From contig CM041465.1 of the NCBI GenBank assembly GCA_023213395.1, forward strand, positions 4,278,001-4,342,000: 64,000 nt of DNA, written 5' to 3'. Below are positions 23,800 through 36,125 of this stretch, piece after piece. The notes under the pieces were generated by a model. It did no database searches. It was not told the origin of the DNA and saw only the letters and a list, made by a program, of their open reading frames with translations. The first letter of the stretch is position 1. Each line of letters starts with the position of its first letter. A program made the translations under genes and the position numbers. This stretch comes from Cycas panzhihuaensis. Lineage: Eukaryota > Cycadophyta.

Positions 23800-25166
23800 C
23801 TTTTGGAGATGATGTTATTTTAGAGGATGCCAAGATTGGTAACGTTCCTAATTTATTGAAGAATTCAAATACTCCACATCATCTCAATAATGTTTTTTAT
23901 ATACTTGGCATGACACATAACGTATTATTGGTTAGCCAAATAAATAAGCAAAACTTTAATGTTTTATTTATTCATATTAGAAAATAGCTAATTACATATC
24001 TAAATAATAACTTAATTGCCTTACAATATGAAGATCAAGGACTATACAAGCTTGATGTAGTAACTAGACCTTTGATCTAGCCATATAAATTTGGTTCTTG
24101 TAGTAATTAAGCTTTTAGTTCTAATAATTCTACTTTAACTTTAGATACAAATCAACAATTTGCTTTAAAATTATTTGTTTCTTAAAAACTTTAAAAGAGT
24201 AGATATAGCATCAATGCCTAGGTCATTTAAACATGAATAACCTTCATCTACTTTATAAACTAAATATGGTACACAGTATACCTAATATAAAGTAGAGTAA
24301 ATATATTTATGAGGCTTGTATTATGAGCAAATATCATTGAGCTCCATTCAAGTCAAATAGAAGAGCTTGACATGCTTAGGAACCTTTAGGCTTAGTACAT
24401 TTAGATATCTATGGGCCCATGTCACAAGCATCCTTTAGAGGCTATTGATATTTTATTACATTTATTGATCATTATTCTAAAAAAGTGTGGGTCTCTTTTG
24501 TAAAGCAAAAATTAGAAGCATTTGATAAATTTAAAGAATTTAAGCATGGCGCTGAGCTAGAATCTCGAAAACTAATCAAAATCCTTCATTATAAAAATAG
24601 AGGTGAATATACATCAAATGAATTAATCTAATTCTAAAAGGATAATGACATCAAATAATAGTTTTCTACCCCTTACACACCTTAGAAAAATATAATTACT
24701 AAGAGAATGAATTGGACCTTGGTTAGTAAAGGTAAAACCATGCTTTTCACTAAGAATTTAGGACTTCAATTCTAAGCTAAAGCCCTTTATTTAGTTGTTT
24801 ATCTTACAAATAGAAGTTCAACTAAGGTAGTATTGAATATTACTCTGAAAGAGGCTTGGTTAGGTCAAAAGCATATGGTCTTATATCTATGCCCTTTTGG
24901 TTGTACAACATACATGTTTATATTGAAAGAACAAAAAAAAAAGCTAGATCATAAAAGTAGGAAATGTATCTTTATTGGTTATCAACCTAGCTATAAAGGA
25001 TATAAATTATATAATCATGACACTAAGCAAATATATACATCTTTGGATATATATATATTTTAGAAGAGAACCAAGATTTGCATATCACTCAAATCTCTTT
25101 TTTTATGATCAATCTAAAAAGGCACCAACTACTCCTCCTACTCCTCAAAATGTTCTTATAGAATAA
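23800..25166 (+). pseudogene. Copia A protease-to-integrase region (broken)
   Basis: 23800-23960 reads LNNVFYILGMTHNVLLVSQI, the segment after the copia protease. 24207-24650 is the integrase: HQCLGHLNMNNL with the downstream cysteine for the HHCC finger, HLDIYGPM (first catalytic Asp), and YFITFIDHYSKKVWVSFVK. The second motif reads HYKNRGEY where an Asp is expected, so a catalytic residue is lost. 24833-25063 covers the GYQPSYKGYKLYN block at the integrase C-terminus. Several stops. Confidence 0.8.
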
Positions 25167-25329
25167 ATGCCACCTCCATCATTATACACTCTTAATATGT
25201 CATCTATACCACCTGCCTCTACATCAACATCTACCCTAAGATGAGGCTACTTCAAAGTAGCTTCCTAAATGGTATTTGTAGATAATCTCTTTTGCTACTT
25301 CACCACCACAACAAATAAAGAGCCAATCT

Positions 25330-25849
25330 AAATATAGGTATATCAAAATCCATAATTATTTGATCACTCTAGTTATACTTTATGTTGATGACTTCTTAAT
25401 AACTGATAATAACACATAGTGGATTATATATCTTTAAGGAGAATTGAATAACATCTTTAAGATGGTTTACCTCAGGTTACTTCACTACTATCTTAGCATG
25501 GAAGTTTGGAAGGAGTCAAGCCATATCTTCCTCTTATAATCTAAATATATAAAATAAATTCTTTAGAAATTTAAGATGGAAGAATATAAATCATTTCCAA
25601 CTCTTATGGAGATAGGATTAAAATTAGATATTAGTGAGCATGGAAAACCTACAAATCATATATTATATAGGTAACTTATGGGAAAATTAATTTACCTTAC
25701 TCATATTTGACCTGATATTACATATGTTATTGGGATCTGCTCAAGGTTTATGACACAGCCCAAGACTTCATATTAGAAATAAGTAATAAGGATCTTGAGA
25801 TATCTTTTAGGTACTCTCCAGTTTGGACTTAGTTATTATCATGTGGATA
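25330..25849 (+). pseudogene. Copia A reverse transcriptase, C-terminal part only
   Basis: The catalytic block LYVDDFLIT lies at about 25378-25404, followed by MGKLIYLTHI (about 25680) and DITYVIGICSRFM. The fingers and front palm expected between 25170 and 25330 are missing, so roughly a kilobase of RT has been deleted. The RNase H starts at about 25820 and is cut at 25849 by copia B; it resumes after 31669. Confidence 0.75.
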
Positions 25850-26063
25850 TATTAGGATATAATATTTTATCTAATGTTTAGCTTAGATATTTGAAGGGGT
25901 AATGTGAGTCACCCCTCATTATGTAACTCTGACTATAGATTTGACAAATGTCTCTCTCAAGTACTTCGATTGTAAATCTCTTTGTAATAGTTGTACACTG
26001 TAATGTATATTTAAGAAAGCTTTAGCTCCTCAATAAAGCATTCATCCTATTTTGAATTCAACA
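25850..26063 (+). repeat. Copia B 5' LTR and PBS
   Basis: 214 bp, a short LTR, starting tattagg (3' LTR tgttaag) and ending aattcaaca. The PBS tggtattaaactaggg begins directly at 26064. An aataaagc poly(A)-like signal lies near 26033. Shared landmarks with the 3' LTR are gtcacccctcattatgtaac and tatatttaagaaagctttg. Confidence 0.88.
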
Positions 26064-26724
26064 TGGTATTAAACTAGGGAAATCTACCTGCCTAAAGAGA
26101 AATTGTCAAAGGATTAATGTGGTGCCTAGAAAATTGGAGGATAATAGTATTTGAAGATAAATATTGATTCAAATCATTAGAAGTAAATATCAAAGAGTTT
26201 ATAAGATTAAAAGACTAGAGAATTTCTTTTGTACTGACATATACATATTTGGATGAAACTTGGTTAGATTGTAAATCACATCAAGGGCATTATTTTCTCC
26301 AACTGAGTTGAAGCAAGTTGAGGTCATCTTGAGGTAGTTTTTTCCCTCTAAATAGTCCATGCATATTTGGAGGTTTGACAGTACATTTCTTCAAAAATCT
26401 CTTAGATTACCAAGTAAATTCTTATATAATCTATGTATTCATTTAATATAAAGACATTGAATCCAACTTTGTAAATTTTTATTGGAGATTTTAAAATTTT
26501 CAAGTTTTTTTCTCAAAAACCCTAGCTACAGGTTTTAGATTTTTGAGCCAGTTTTCTATTGATTGAAAAGCCATCTCTAAAAAATAATTTCAAATCTATT
26601 ATCTCCTTAGAAAATACTCTAATTTGAGGTACTTTTCATACCTATTTATATGCTTTAATTTCTATTTAAAGATTCATATAATTGTATGATTAGAATAGTG
26701 CAGAATTAAAATTTTTAGTCTGTA

Positions 26725-27700
26725 ATGGCTTCATTAGTACCTACCTTATTAGATTAAGATAAACTTTTAGATATAAATTATCATGTCTAGAAAATTAAGG
26801 TAGAAACTTTACTAAGAGGAAAAAATACCTGGAACATTACAATTGGAATAGAGACAAAACCTACTGCAGGAAGTGTAAACTTAACTAACTGGGAATAAAA
26901 AGATAATGTAAGTGTAATAATCTTAAAACTTTCAATTTTAGATCTACTTCTTATTTATGTGAAGAAATTAAATTCTTCTTCTGTAATATGGAAATATTTT
27001 GAAAACTTATAAAGTTAGAAGAATAAAGCCATAATAGTTGCTCTAAAGGAGGATTTATTCAAGTTACATATGATAGACTCAAATATAGTATCTAATTTCA
27101 TACAGAAAGTGATCTCAATAAGAAATAATCTCTTAAGTATATAAGCCTCCATTACATAATAAGAAGTAGTGGAGATGATAGTAAATAAATTACCTAAGGC
27201 ATTTGATGTTACAATAAATACTATAATAAGTAATAACCAGATTGATAAAATGACTCTTGATACTCTAACTAGCTTATTATTAAGATAGGAGTAGAGAAAT
27301 AAATGTTATAAATATTTAGTAAAATTAGAAGATGTATTTGCAACATGATTAAACTTGGGATCCAGGGCTTGATGTCAATCCAGAGGAAGAGGTCATACAC
27401 TAGAAGGGAGGAACCCACTTTGTGGATGATGAACAAACAACATGGGGCATGGATGTACTACGTCCAGAGATACAAGAATATGTTATAATTTTGGTAAGCC
27501 TAGTCATATTTCAAGTTCTTATAGGGCATTTGATCTTTGTTACCACTGTGGATAACTAGGTCATTTTCCATACCAATGCTCATAAAGACAAACTAAAATT
27601 CAGAGAGAGAAATGACCAATAGGTAGCTATAGTAAGGAATATATGGAAGAAGAAGAAGAGGGGGAGGAGGAAATAGCATTCATTATTGCACTTACTATAG
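26725..27700 (+). pseudogene. Copia B gag (broken)
   Basis: Starts at ATGGCTTCATTAGTACC (26725). The capsid part shows NTWNITIGIE (about 26825) and VALKEDLFKLHMIDSN (about 27040). Two CCHC knuckles follow. The first (about 27480-27530) is CYNFGKPSH with its second and last cysteines changed. The second (27538-27579) is CYHCG-x-LGHFPYQC with a stop inside. An acidic stretch coded by gaagaagaagagggggagg (from 27649) precedes the protease. More than five stops. Confidence 0.8.
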
Positions 27701-27717
27701 GCCTGTAAGATAAGGAT

Positions 27718-29050
27718 ATTTGGTATATTAACTTTAGAGCATCCTGACACATGATAAATAGAGAAGATTGGTTTGAGTCACTCCAACCCTACACTTTAGA
27801 CAAATCAATAGTGTTGGGAGACAAGTATACCCTAAGTATAAAGGGAATTGGAATAATAGCCATCAATCTACAAGGAAAGATAAAGAAGATTGGTAATGTT
27901 TTGCTTATTCCAACATTAAAAATTAACCTTCTCTTAGTATTATAGCTTAACAACAAAAATCTAAGAATAATCTTTCATAAAGAAGGAAACTATTATATTT
28001 TAGATATGAAAAACAATGGCAATGTAATTGCTAAAGGTATAAGAAGTAATGATCTATATAAACTGCTCTCTACTTTTGTACTCTCCAGTCAGGATGAAAA
28101 GGCTTATACTATTATAAATTCTAATATTAATAATAAAGTGTGGAATTTGAAGTATGGACACCTTCCATTAGAAAAATTAAAGTTGATGCAAAAAGAAGGA
28201 CTGGTTAATGGTTTGTCTTCTATCACATCTAATAATTTTGTGTGTAAAGGTTGTCAGTTCAGAAAACAACACCAAATTTCCTTCAAAGAAAGTGAATGGC
28301 ATGCTCAGAATAAGTTAGAATTAGTTCATATAGACCTGTGTGGACCATTTACTCCACTTTTAATCAATGGTTGCATGTACTTCTTAACTTTTATTAATGA
28401 TCTTACTAGGAAAGTATGGGTTTATTTTCTACATAACAAATCAAAAGTTTTTGAGTTTTTTAAAGAATTCAAAGTAGAAGCAGAATTAGAATCTAGAGCT
28501 AAAATAAGATGCATCAGATCTTATGGGGGCAGAGAGTATATTTCAAATAAGTTCCAAAACTTCTATAAATTAAATGGAGTATGCAGGTAGGTTACAACTC
28601 CCTACACTGCTCAATCTAATAGAGTTGCAGAGAGGAAAAATAAAACCATTATAGAAATGAATCAAAGCATGATTTATGAAACTGAAGTTTCAAAAAACTA
28701 CTAGACAGAAGTACTCAATACTGCTTGTTATTTAATCAATCAAAGTCCCATAAGGGTAGTAGAGTAAATGGCCCCTAAGGAGGCTTAGACATGAAGGAAA
28801 CTAGATATTATAAATTTAAAGATATTCAAATGCCAAGCCTTCATGCACATTATAGAGAAGAGGAGATCAAAACTTGATACCAAAAGTATAGAATGTATTA
28901 TTGTTGGATATAATAAAAACTCAAAGGGCTACAAATGCATAGATCCTAAAACTAACAAGATCTATTTAATGAAGAAGTTGTCCTATATAGTCAATCCAAT
29001 CTTCAGGTCATTGAAGAAATGCCAAAGGAGATATCTCAAGAAATTTCCTT
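27718..29050 (+). pseudogene. Copia B protease and integrase (broken)
   Basis: The protease start at 27718 reads WYINFRAS-stop-HMINR, so the DSG triad has become NFR. The integrase occupies 28006-28590 and continues to 29050. It has the HHCC finger (GHLPLEKL, then CKGCQFRKQH), first catalytic Asp in HIDLCGPF, YFLTFINDLTRKVWVYFLH, second motif RSYGGREY with Tyr where Asp is expected, and the Glu region RVAERKNK. The C-terminal GYNKNSKGYKCIDP block is at 28897-28938. The 194-codon frame 28006-28590 is the longest intact piece. Confidence 0.88.
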
Positions 29051-29159
29051 AGAAGAAACTTTTGAGTTAACCACTAAATAAATTTAAGAAGAATCACATG
29101 AGGATTCATCATCTGGTAAACAAGTAGTCAAAGATTTAATTACAAAAGAAGAATAGACA

Positions 29160-30790
29160 AAAGTTTAAAAGGTACCAAGGTGGTACATCAAAACCATCAA
29201 AGAAGGAAAAGAGAACATACTTCTACATAGGACCTAAAGTCAGAGTCATCACACTTTATACAACAACATTAAACCATAGTCTTTTAAAGAAGACAAAGGA
29301 CACATTGAATGAAAGAAATTAATGGATTAAAAAATGAATTTAATTATCAAAAATTAAACTTGGAAACTGGTTGAATTACCACCCTATAAACTAGTTGTTA
29401 ATTATAGGTGGATTTATAAAGTTAAAGAAGGAGACAAAATAAAAAATATATAAAGCCAGGCTTATAATAAAAGGCTACACACAAACAAAGGGAGTCAAAT
29501 TTGATGAAACATTCTCTCTAATGGCCAAAATAAGCACTATAAGAACAATGACTGCATTAGTATCACACCAAGATTAGAAAATTCATCAACTAGATGCAAA
29601 AAGTTCTTTCCTAAATGGAGAGTTAAAGGAGGAAATCTATATGAAGTAGCCAAAGGTTATATCAAAGGAGAATAACATCTGATCTACAAATTAAAGAAAG
29701 CCTTGTATGGGCTAAAACAAGCTCCTCATGATTGGTATATAAAACTAAACAAACATCTTTGTCAAAATGGTTTTCACTAAGGAAGCTCAAACTCAAGTTT
29801 GTATATAAAGAAAAAGTATGGACTAATTACTATAATAGTTATTTATATAGATGACATGATTCTTACTAGAAATGATAATGAATCAATCTCAGTCATCAAT
29901 AAATAGCTAGAAGAGGAATTTGCGATGACAAACTTAGGACTCCTAAAATATTATCTAGGAATAGAAGTCTATCAAAATAAGGACTTAATCACTTTATCTT
30001 AAAACAAGTATGCCAACGACTTACTGAGAAAATTTTAGATGGAAAGTTATAATCCTTATGCAACACCTATGGAAATGAATTACAATCTTGTTCTCAATCT
30101 ATATGAACCTCAAGCTAATGCTAATTTGTATAGAAAATTGATTGGGAGTCTAATCTACCTCACTACTACTAAATCTAATATCTCACATTCAGTGGGATTA
30201 GTCTGAAGGTACATGTAAGACCCTAAAGTAAAACATTAAAAAGCAAAAAAAATGATATTGAGGTATATAAAGGGAACTGTAGACTTAAATCTTGTCTATC
30301 CAAATAGAAAGTCATCACAACTATTAGGATTTTATGATTTAAATTAGGCTAGAGACAAAGAATAAAGGAAATCCACCAGTGGATATTGTTTCTTCTTAGG
30401 ATCTTTAGTCATTTTGTGGAGTAGTAAAAGACAAGCAATAGTAGAATAACTTTAAATAAAGGCAAATATAAATTAGTAGTGAATACAACATGTGAAGTTA
30501 TTTGGTTAAGACAACTCTTGACAAACTTGAATTAGAATCAAGTGGAACTAATAAAACTAATATATAACAATTAAAGCACTAACAAGTTATTTAAGAATCC
30601 AGTTATCCATGCATAAATGAAGTACATAGAAGTGAATCATCACTTCATATGGGAAAAAGTTCAAAACAAAGAAGTCAACTTAACATATTATCCTACTATA
30701 GAATAAGTTGCAGATATCTTGACAAAATCTCTTAGCAAAGATAGAGTTCAAATGCTTAGAAACAACTTAGGGTTGAAAAAGGGATAAAAC
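29160..30790 (+). pseudogene. Copia B reverse transcriptase and RNase H (broken)
   Basis: RT motifs: HQLDAKSSFLNGELKEEIYM (about 29586), [17 protein letters not shown] (about 29688), the catalytic VIYIDDMIL (29837-29863) with both Asp kept, and LGLLKYYLGIEVYQ (29935). GSLIYLT (about 30145) and ILRYIKGTVDLNL (30253) lead into RNase H, which shows KSTSGYCFFLGS (30366) and WSSKRQAIVE. Frameshifts near 29445 and 29660 and many in-frame stops make it non-functional. Confidence 0.88.
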
Positions 30791-30802
30791 GTTAAGAGAG
30801 GG

Positions 30803-31664
30803 TGTTAAGATATAATGTTTTATCTAATGTTTAACTTAGATATTTGAAGAGGTAATGTGAGTCACCCCTCATTATGTAACTCTCACTGTGGATTTGATAA
30901 GTGTATCTTTTTAGATATATGACAATAATTACAAGAAGGCTTTAATTTTTTGGTGGGACCTTTATTAGTATAGTTTCCCCATAAATCCTTCCTTAAGGGG
31001 ATCCAAGGGGGGCAACATCCCCCTTTAGCTAAGGAGGATATGAGGAGGAGTGGAATGCCCCCCTTCAAGTGGGGTTTCAAGGGTGGTATCCCCCAAAGCA
31101 AAAAGTTAGGGCTTAAAACCTATCAAATTGTAAAGGGAATCTAGGCCTTTCATTAAAAAGACCTAGATCTGATGGCTACGATTAATGTACCTTTCTTATA
31201 ACTCATTTTTAAGGTAATTGTATCACATTATATTGTATTTTATAGAATTACAACTCGATAATTTTTGGTTGTTGCTACTATGAAAATTCTATGATGACTA
31301 CATACTCAATCGTTTATTCTTGACTAATAAAGATCAACACCTTTCCTATGTAGATATTTCCCTAACATTTTGCTAGGGTTTTAATACATTAAAATCTATG
31401 TACTGGGTAATGTGTATGCTTTCTTATGTATGTTGAATAATATTTGGTTTTACATACTTGCATTTATTATAGTTTCAAATCCTTATTATTGTTGCAAAAT
31501 AGTTAGATCTTGATGGTTGGTTTTAGTTATTTAGACCAAGTTTTCTCAACATCTCTCTCAAGTACTTCAGTTACAAATCTCTTTATATCAATTGTATAAT
31601 GTAATGTATATTTAAGAAAGCTTTGGCTCATCAATAAAGAATTCATTCTATTCCGAATTCAATA
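30803..31664 (+). repeat. Copia B 3' LTR, interrupted by a solo LTR
   Basis: 30803-30907 and 31551-31664 together match the 5' LTR at 25850-26063; the middle is an unrelated 643-bp insertion. It ends aattcaata, followed by the TSD ggata. Confidence 0.88.
30908..31550 (+). mobile_element. Solo LTR, G/C-rich hairpin family (copy 1)
   Basis: A 643-bp insertion in the 3' LTR of copia B, similar along its length to 46596-47213 (tttagataNata... start, gtttcccc, a cluster of G and C runs at 30985-31095, an aattgtaaaggga block, tcaacacctttcctatgt, and tttccctaacattttgctagggt). It ends tctcaac(a). The flanks gtatc (30903-30907) and atctc (31551-31555) are each one base from gtctc, the word at this site in the uninterrupted 5' LTR, so a 5-bp TSD is likely. 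No internal region, so a solo LTR. The 72-codon minus-strand frame here is not a gene. Confidence 0.75.
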
Positions 31665-31669
31665 GGATA

Positions 31670-32150
31670 ATCCTTATTGATAAGTTATATAGGTACATAT
31701 TGGGCTTGATATAATGATATTTATAGATTAATCCCATACTATTATTTTAACCTAGGTTTTGCCTAAGTTTTATGGTATTACAAAAATTAGCCTACTATCA
31801 CTTTATCTTTAAATAAAGCTAAGTATAAACCCACTATTAGTATAGCTACTAAGGCTATTTATCTTAGAAGGATTCGTAAAGAGCTTGGAATTAATCAAAC
31901 ACAAGCTACTTTATTGTTCTATGATAATTAAGTGTTCTTAAATTGATCAAAAATCCTATGTTCTATGTGAGGATAAAACACATCTAGATGCACCATTAGA
32001 TTATCAAGGAGTATATACAAGATGGTAAAATAATTTTTTCTACAAGTTAACTAATGATCAAATAGTAGATGTCTTCATAAAGGAACTCTCTTGTGATAAA
32101 TTTAAAAAGTTTTAGCTTGGTCTTAGTGTCATAATTAATAAACTCATTAT
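31670..32150 (+). pseudogene. Copia A RNase H, second part
   Basis: After the copia B insertion the RNase H of copia A resumes. At about 31795-31895 it reads PTITLSLNKAKYKPT, ISIATKAIYLRRIRKELG, which corresponds to the conserved (L)S..EAEY...A..EA.WL..L..EL block of copia RNase H, with the catalytic Glu region changed. The 3' end of pol (FIKELSCDKFK-like, about 32070) precedes the polypurine tract at 32151. Stops occur throughout. Confidence 0.75.
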
Positions 32151-32160
32151 TAAGGGAGGG

Positions 32161-34738
32161 TGATAGAATAATTAATGTTGAATTTATTAATTCTTAATTG
32201 ATTTTTCTTTTTTGGTAAGGTAAAATAATATTATAAGGGGTTTTAAATAGGTCCCCAAACCTTATACATTATAGCCCACTGGCCTAGGAAAAATGACCAT
32301 GACAAGCCCATGGTCTAGTCCATATTAGGGAGAAGCCATCTCATCCTCCCCTATCTGTTCTCTCGTTATGTGCATCAATCCTAACTAGACTTAGAAGCTC
32401 TTCTAGGAAGTCCTCCTTCCAAACCTTGTTTCTTTTATTTGACACAACCTAATTTGCCAACCAATCTGTCATCAAATTTCCTTCCCTATACGTGTGCTAG
32501 ATCTGAACATTCAATTTGGAGCTCAGGATATCTTGCACATCCCTAATGATCTCTTCATTGTTCCAACCTGACTCTGCCTCCCCCCTTAAGCATTTAATCA
32601 CATACAAGGAAACACCTTCAATAATCACTTTCTGTACCTCCTCCTTGTCAAGCGTGGCTACCTCCCTTTGCATGGCCCATACCTCTACTCTTTGATTCAA
32701 TTGGATACCCAAATACTCCGCGAATGCCCATTTCACTATCCTCATATGATCCTTGCATAGCCCTCCCCCTCCCGCCTCTCTGGGGTTGCCTTTAGCAGCT
32801 CCATAAAAGTTAATTTTTACCCAGGTTGCTTCTGGGGGAATCTAGATAGTTGTTCTCCTCTTCTCGCTTCCTCCCTTCGGGTATCTAATACCCCATTCAT
32901 CAAGAATGCCTTCTTCCTCTTTTGGGACCCTATCCTCCTTCAGGGAGACTAGAATATCTAAAATGCCCTTCCTAATCTTGACGAACAATTTTTTATTGTC
33001 CATCTCTTTACCTTAAAAAATTCTCCTGTTTCGCTCCTTCCAGATGTGCCAAGTACCTATCGAGAGAATTAGCTTCCAAAATCTAGCCAGTATCTTACTC
33101 TTAAATGGAGGCTCCCATGAGAGCCATTGGTCTCTCAGCGACTTAGAGGAAACCCACTCTAAGCCTAGCCTAGACCAAAAACTACCCCAAATTCCCTCAG
33201 AATAGGGGCAATGTATACTTAGGTGGTCCAGGGTCTCAACTTCCTCCTTACATAATTCACACCTGCTCACTATATAAAAGCTATGCTTTAGAAGGTTATC
33301 CATTGTTAAAAGTTTATTTTGAAGACAGAGCCACCAAAAGGCTGTGACCTTCGGAAGAAGCCCCGGTTTCCATACCCCTGCCAGCATATCATTCCTAGGC
33401 TAGCCTTCTCTTATCATCAACGAATTATAACCGTCTTTAACCGTATAGGACCCTGATGATGATAGGCGCCATACCAATGTATCAGGAGAGGCTCGTATAG
33501 GGATATATTAGTTTTTTAATACCCCTTTTACACTATGGATCTCTTCCACGAAGCCTTGTAATTCGTTGAATGATCTCCATTGCCTGTTCTTACCCTACCC
33601 CTCCCAGTAATGCTTAACTAATTTACCATAAGTGTCCTCGCAGACCCTCTTCAGGTTATCGACATCTAGTAGCTCCTCTAACCTTGAAGGGTTGTACCAC
33701 TTATCTTCCTAGAACCTAATATTTTCTACGTTCCCTAGTTTCCATCGCATGCCACTACGTAAGATAGAATGCGAGGACCATATGGCTTTCCAAATGGGGG
33801 ATCTTGAGGAGCTACACTCCTCATGCTTCAGGAAATATTTATCCCTTAGATACTTCCTGACTATAATTTTTCCCCATACTGAGCTAACCTCTTTGGTTAG
33901 CCTCCATCCTGTCTTGGCAAGAAGGGCTCCATTAAAGAGCCCAAACCTCCTGACATTAAGTCCTCCCACCCACTTAGGCTTTCATACCTTCTCCCAAGAT
34001 ACTAGATGGAATCTATTTTTATCTTCGGCCCCAGACCATAAGAATCTCTTCATAATGCCTTCAAGGGTTGAAATAACCTTGCCCGACATCTTAAATAAGG
34101 ACATTTGGTATACTAGAATGCTCTGAAGAGAGGCCACCACCAGCTAAATCTTCCCAGCCTAGCTTAGTAGCACCACTTTCTAGCTAGCCAGCTTCCTATT
34201 AAACCTTCCCACAATTGGATCCTAGAGGTTCTTAACCACCTTTCCCATAAAAAGTAGCATCCCCAGGTAAGAAGCAGGGAAGGGTCTACTGGTTATCTCC
34301 AAAACCCTACTGATCCTTCTCTGCAGCCTCTCAGGAGTATTGATGAAAAAAACTGAGCTCTTATCCAAGTTGATTCTTTGATTAGAAGCCCTCTCGTATG
34401 CCTGCAGACTAGCTTTCAAGGCTTGGGCCTCATCCATGGAAGCCCTACTAAAAAAGATATTATCATCGACAAACTTTAATTCTTAATTGATTTATTATAT
34501 TACATATTTATAATATATTATAAAGTTAGTTTATGTTGAGAGTATTATATCCATGAATGGGTTAAGTGGTAACTTAATATTATGAGTCTATGTGCATGGG
34601 AGTATTTTTGCACATAACATTGTAATATATAGATATGGTTTAATCATGAAAGGTGCCAACTGTCACATTGCATGATTATTCATTTATTATTCCCTCAAGC
34701 CTCTTATAATAGTTATTGTTATATTATTCCCTCTAGCG
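32161..34738 (+). repeat. Copia A 3' LTR, first two pieces
   Basis: 32161-32204 (tgatagaataattaatg start) and 34494-34738 are continuous LTR split by the minus-strand LINE. The second piece matches 20430-20640 of the 5' LTR (aaagttagtttatg, gaatgggttaagtgg, aacattgtaata). The last piece lies at 56049-56213 beyond the Tat element. Confidence 0.85.
32205..34475 (-). mobile_element. 5'-truncated LINE (L1/RTE-like plant LINE with zf-RVT and RNase H)
   Basis: Minus-strand non-LTR element flanked by an 18-bp TSD (ttaattcttaattgattt, 32187-32204 and 34476-34493). Its 3' end is A-rich (aaaaaagaaaaat, minus strand, at 32205). Its 5' end is truncated inside RT at KFVDDNIFFSRAS (about 34475-34437). Downstream pieces: SNQRINLDKSSVFFINTP (34370), MGGLNVRRFGLFNGALLA (33969), a zf-RVT block FWWLCLQNKLLTMDNLLKH with CELCKEEVETLDHLSIHCP (33350-33200), and RNase H (WAFAEYLGIQLNQRVEVWAM, about 32730). 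Multiple frameshifts. Same family as the LINE at 36.1-38.7 kb but more decayed. Confidence 0.9.
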
Positions 34739-36125
34739 TGCTTTGGTTAGGCCTAGACTAAGTATCCCCTAATGGCATTATGTTTCCTCTATTTCAAGTC
34801 TAGATCAATGGATGAAAAAACCTATGGGAACCTAAGGACCACCTTTTCCAACTCCTAAGAAGGAGTCTCTGCTAGTTTGTGTCATTTAATTTAGATATGA
34901 GTGTAATAATGAAAGGCTGGGATAAAGGGGGGGTACTAGAATCCACTAGACTATAAAACCAAGTAGAGGAGTTCTAAGTATGAAATTATACTAAAAATAT
35001 TTTTGTGTCATTCCTCGAACTCCTTTCCTTTTATTATTTTGAATTTTTGGGTATACTAAAATAAAGAAAATGGTAAAATAATGGAAAGTTCTTTTTTATT
35101 TTTATTTTTTAATGGAAGCACAAAAAGAATAATGAGACGACAAGATCTAACTACCTTGTTTTCAAAATCAACTAAGAAAATAAATCACACACACTACTTT
35201 TTCTTCTTTGTTTCTTGAAATAATGAACACCAAGATGAAAGAAATACTATCTCTTAGATATGCAAAACAAACTTCTCTTTAAAACCAAAGAAAGCACTAG
35301 TATGAAATCCAAATATTATGATATACAATTCTATATGTAATTTGATAAAAGATAAAAATAACATGCAATATTTATAGGAAGCTTTTTATTTTTATGTAAA
35401 TGTTATTCCAATTCTTAAGAATAATTCAAATAGAAGTGAGAGATTTTAGATGTGATTTTCTTTTACAACTAAGAATGATATGCATCCCACAAAAGGTCAT
35501 ATGCAATTAGCCATGATTGATATTCTTACAAGCAAATAATAGACTAGAATTATAAAGAGATTCTATTTCTCATAGACTTTTTAAACACCATAGGATCCTT
35601 TAACCTCATACAAACTAATTGCTACAACAATATATCATTCATGTACACAAGTTCCTTCTTTGAATTGAGAGAAGATGAAAAAGATAAAATTAAGGAATAC
35701 AACACCTAATAATTTTAGAAATCTTAAATCTAGTGATAAATTCTTACCTCAAAATAACTATCTCCCTTTAAAATGACCAATCTTTCTCAATTTTTTCTTT
35801 AAAATAAGTAGAAAGAGGAAGAAAACTAAGAAGAACAAGTCCAATCAACAACTAAGGAAGAAGAAAAAAGTAAGACTAGATCTCTTGGGAGCCTTTGGTA
35901 GCTAAGGAGAATAGCAGAGAGTTTCTTTGTTTTATGGTGAAGAGATGGATCTTTCTTCATAATAGACAACCTGTTTTCTTTCCTACAAAGGGCTAACCTT
36001 TCAACCAAGGTTTCCTAAGGAAAAAATATGAATAAAAGTGTTTCAATAGTTAAAAGAAGGAGAGAGGCAAATCTAATCATAAGAAATCATCAAAAGAGTA
36101 CTAAATCAAAAGGAAACTATAGTGT

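Larger units (their letters stand above)
25850..31664 (+). mobile_element. Copia B: Ty1/copia element inside copia A
   Basis: LTRs 25850-26063 and 30803-31664 (the latter interrupted by a solo LTR), PBS at 26064, gag with zinc knuckles, protease, integrase, RT and RNase H in copia order. A purine-rich tract agagaggg lies before 30803. TSD ggata at 25845-25849 and 31665-31669. About 5.2 kb without the inserted LTR. All domains are recognisable but carry many stops, so it is inactive. Confidence 0.92.

Noticed and set aside
33749-34126. 125-codon plus-strand frame
   Set aside because: Shadow of the minus-strand LINE ORF2.
34739-34743. TSD for the Tat element
   Set aside because: Flanks tagcg and acatc do not match, and the shifted alternatives tctag/tctaa would give non-canonical ends.
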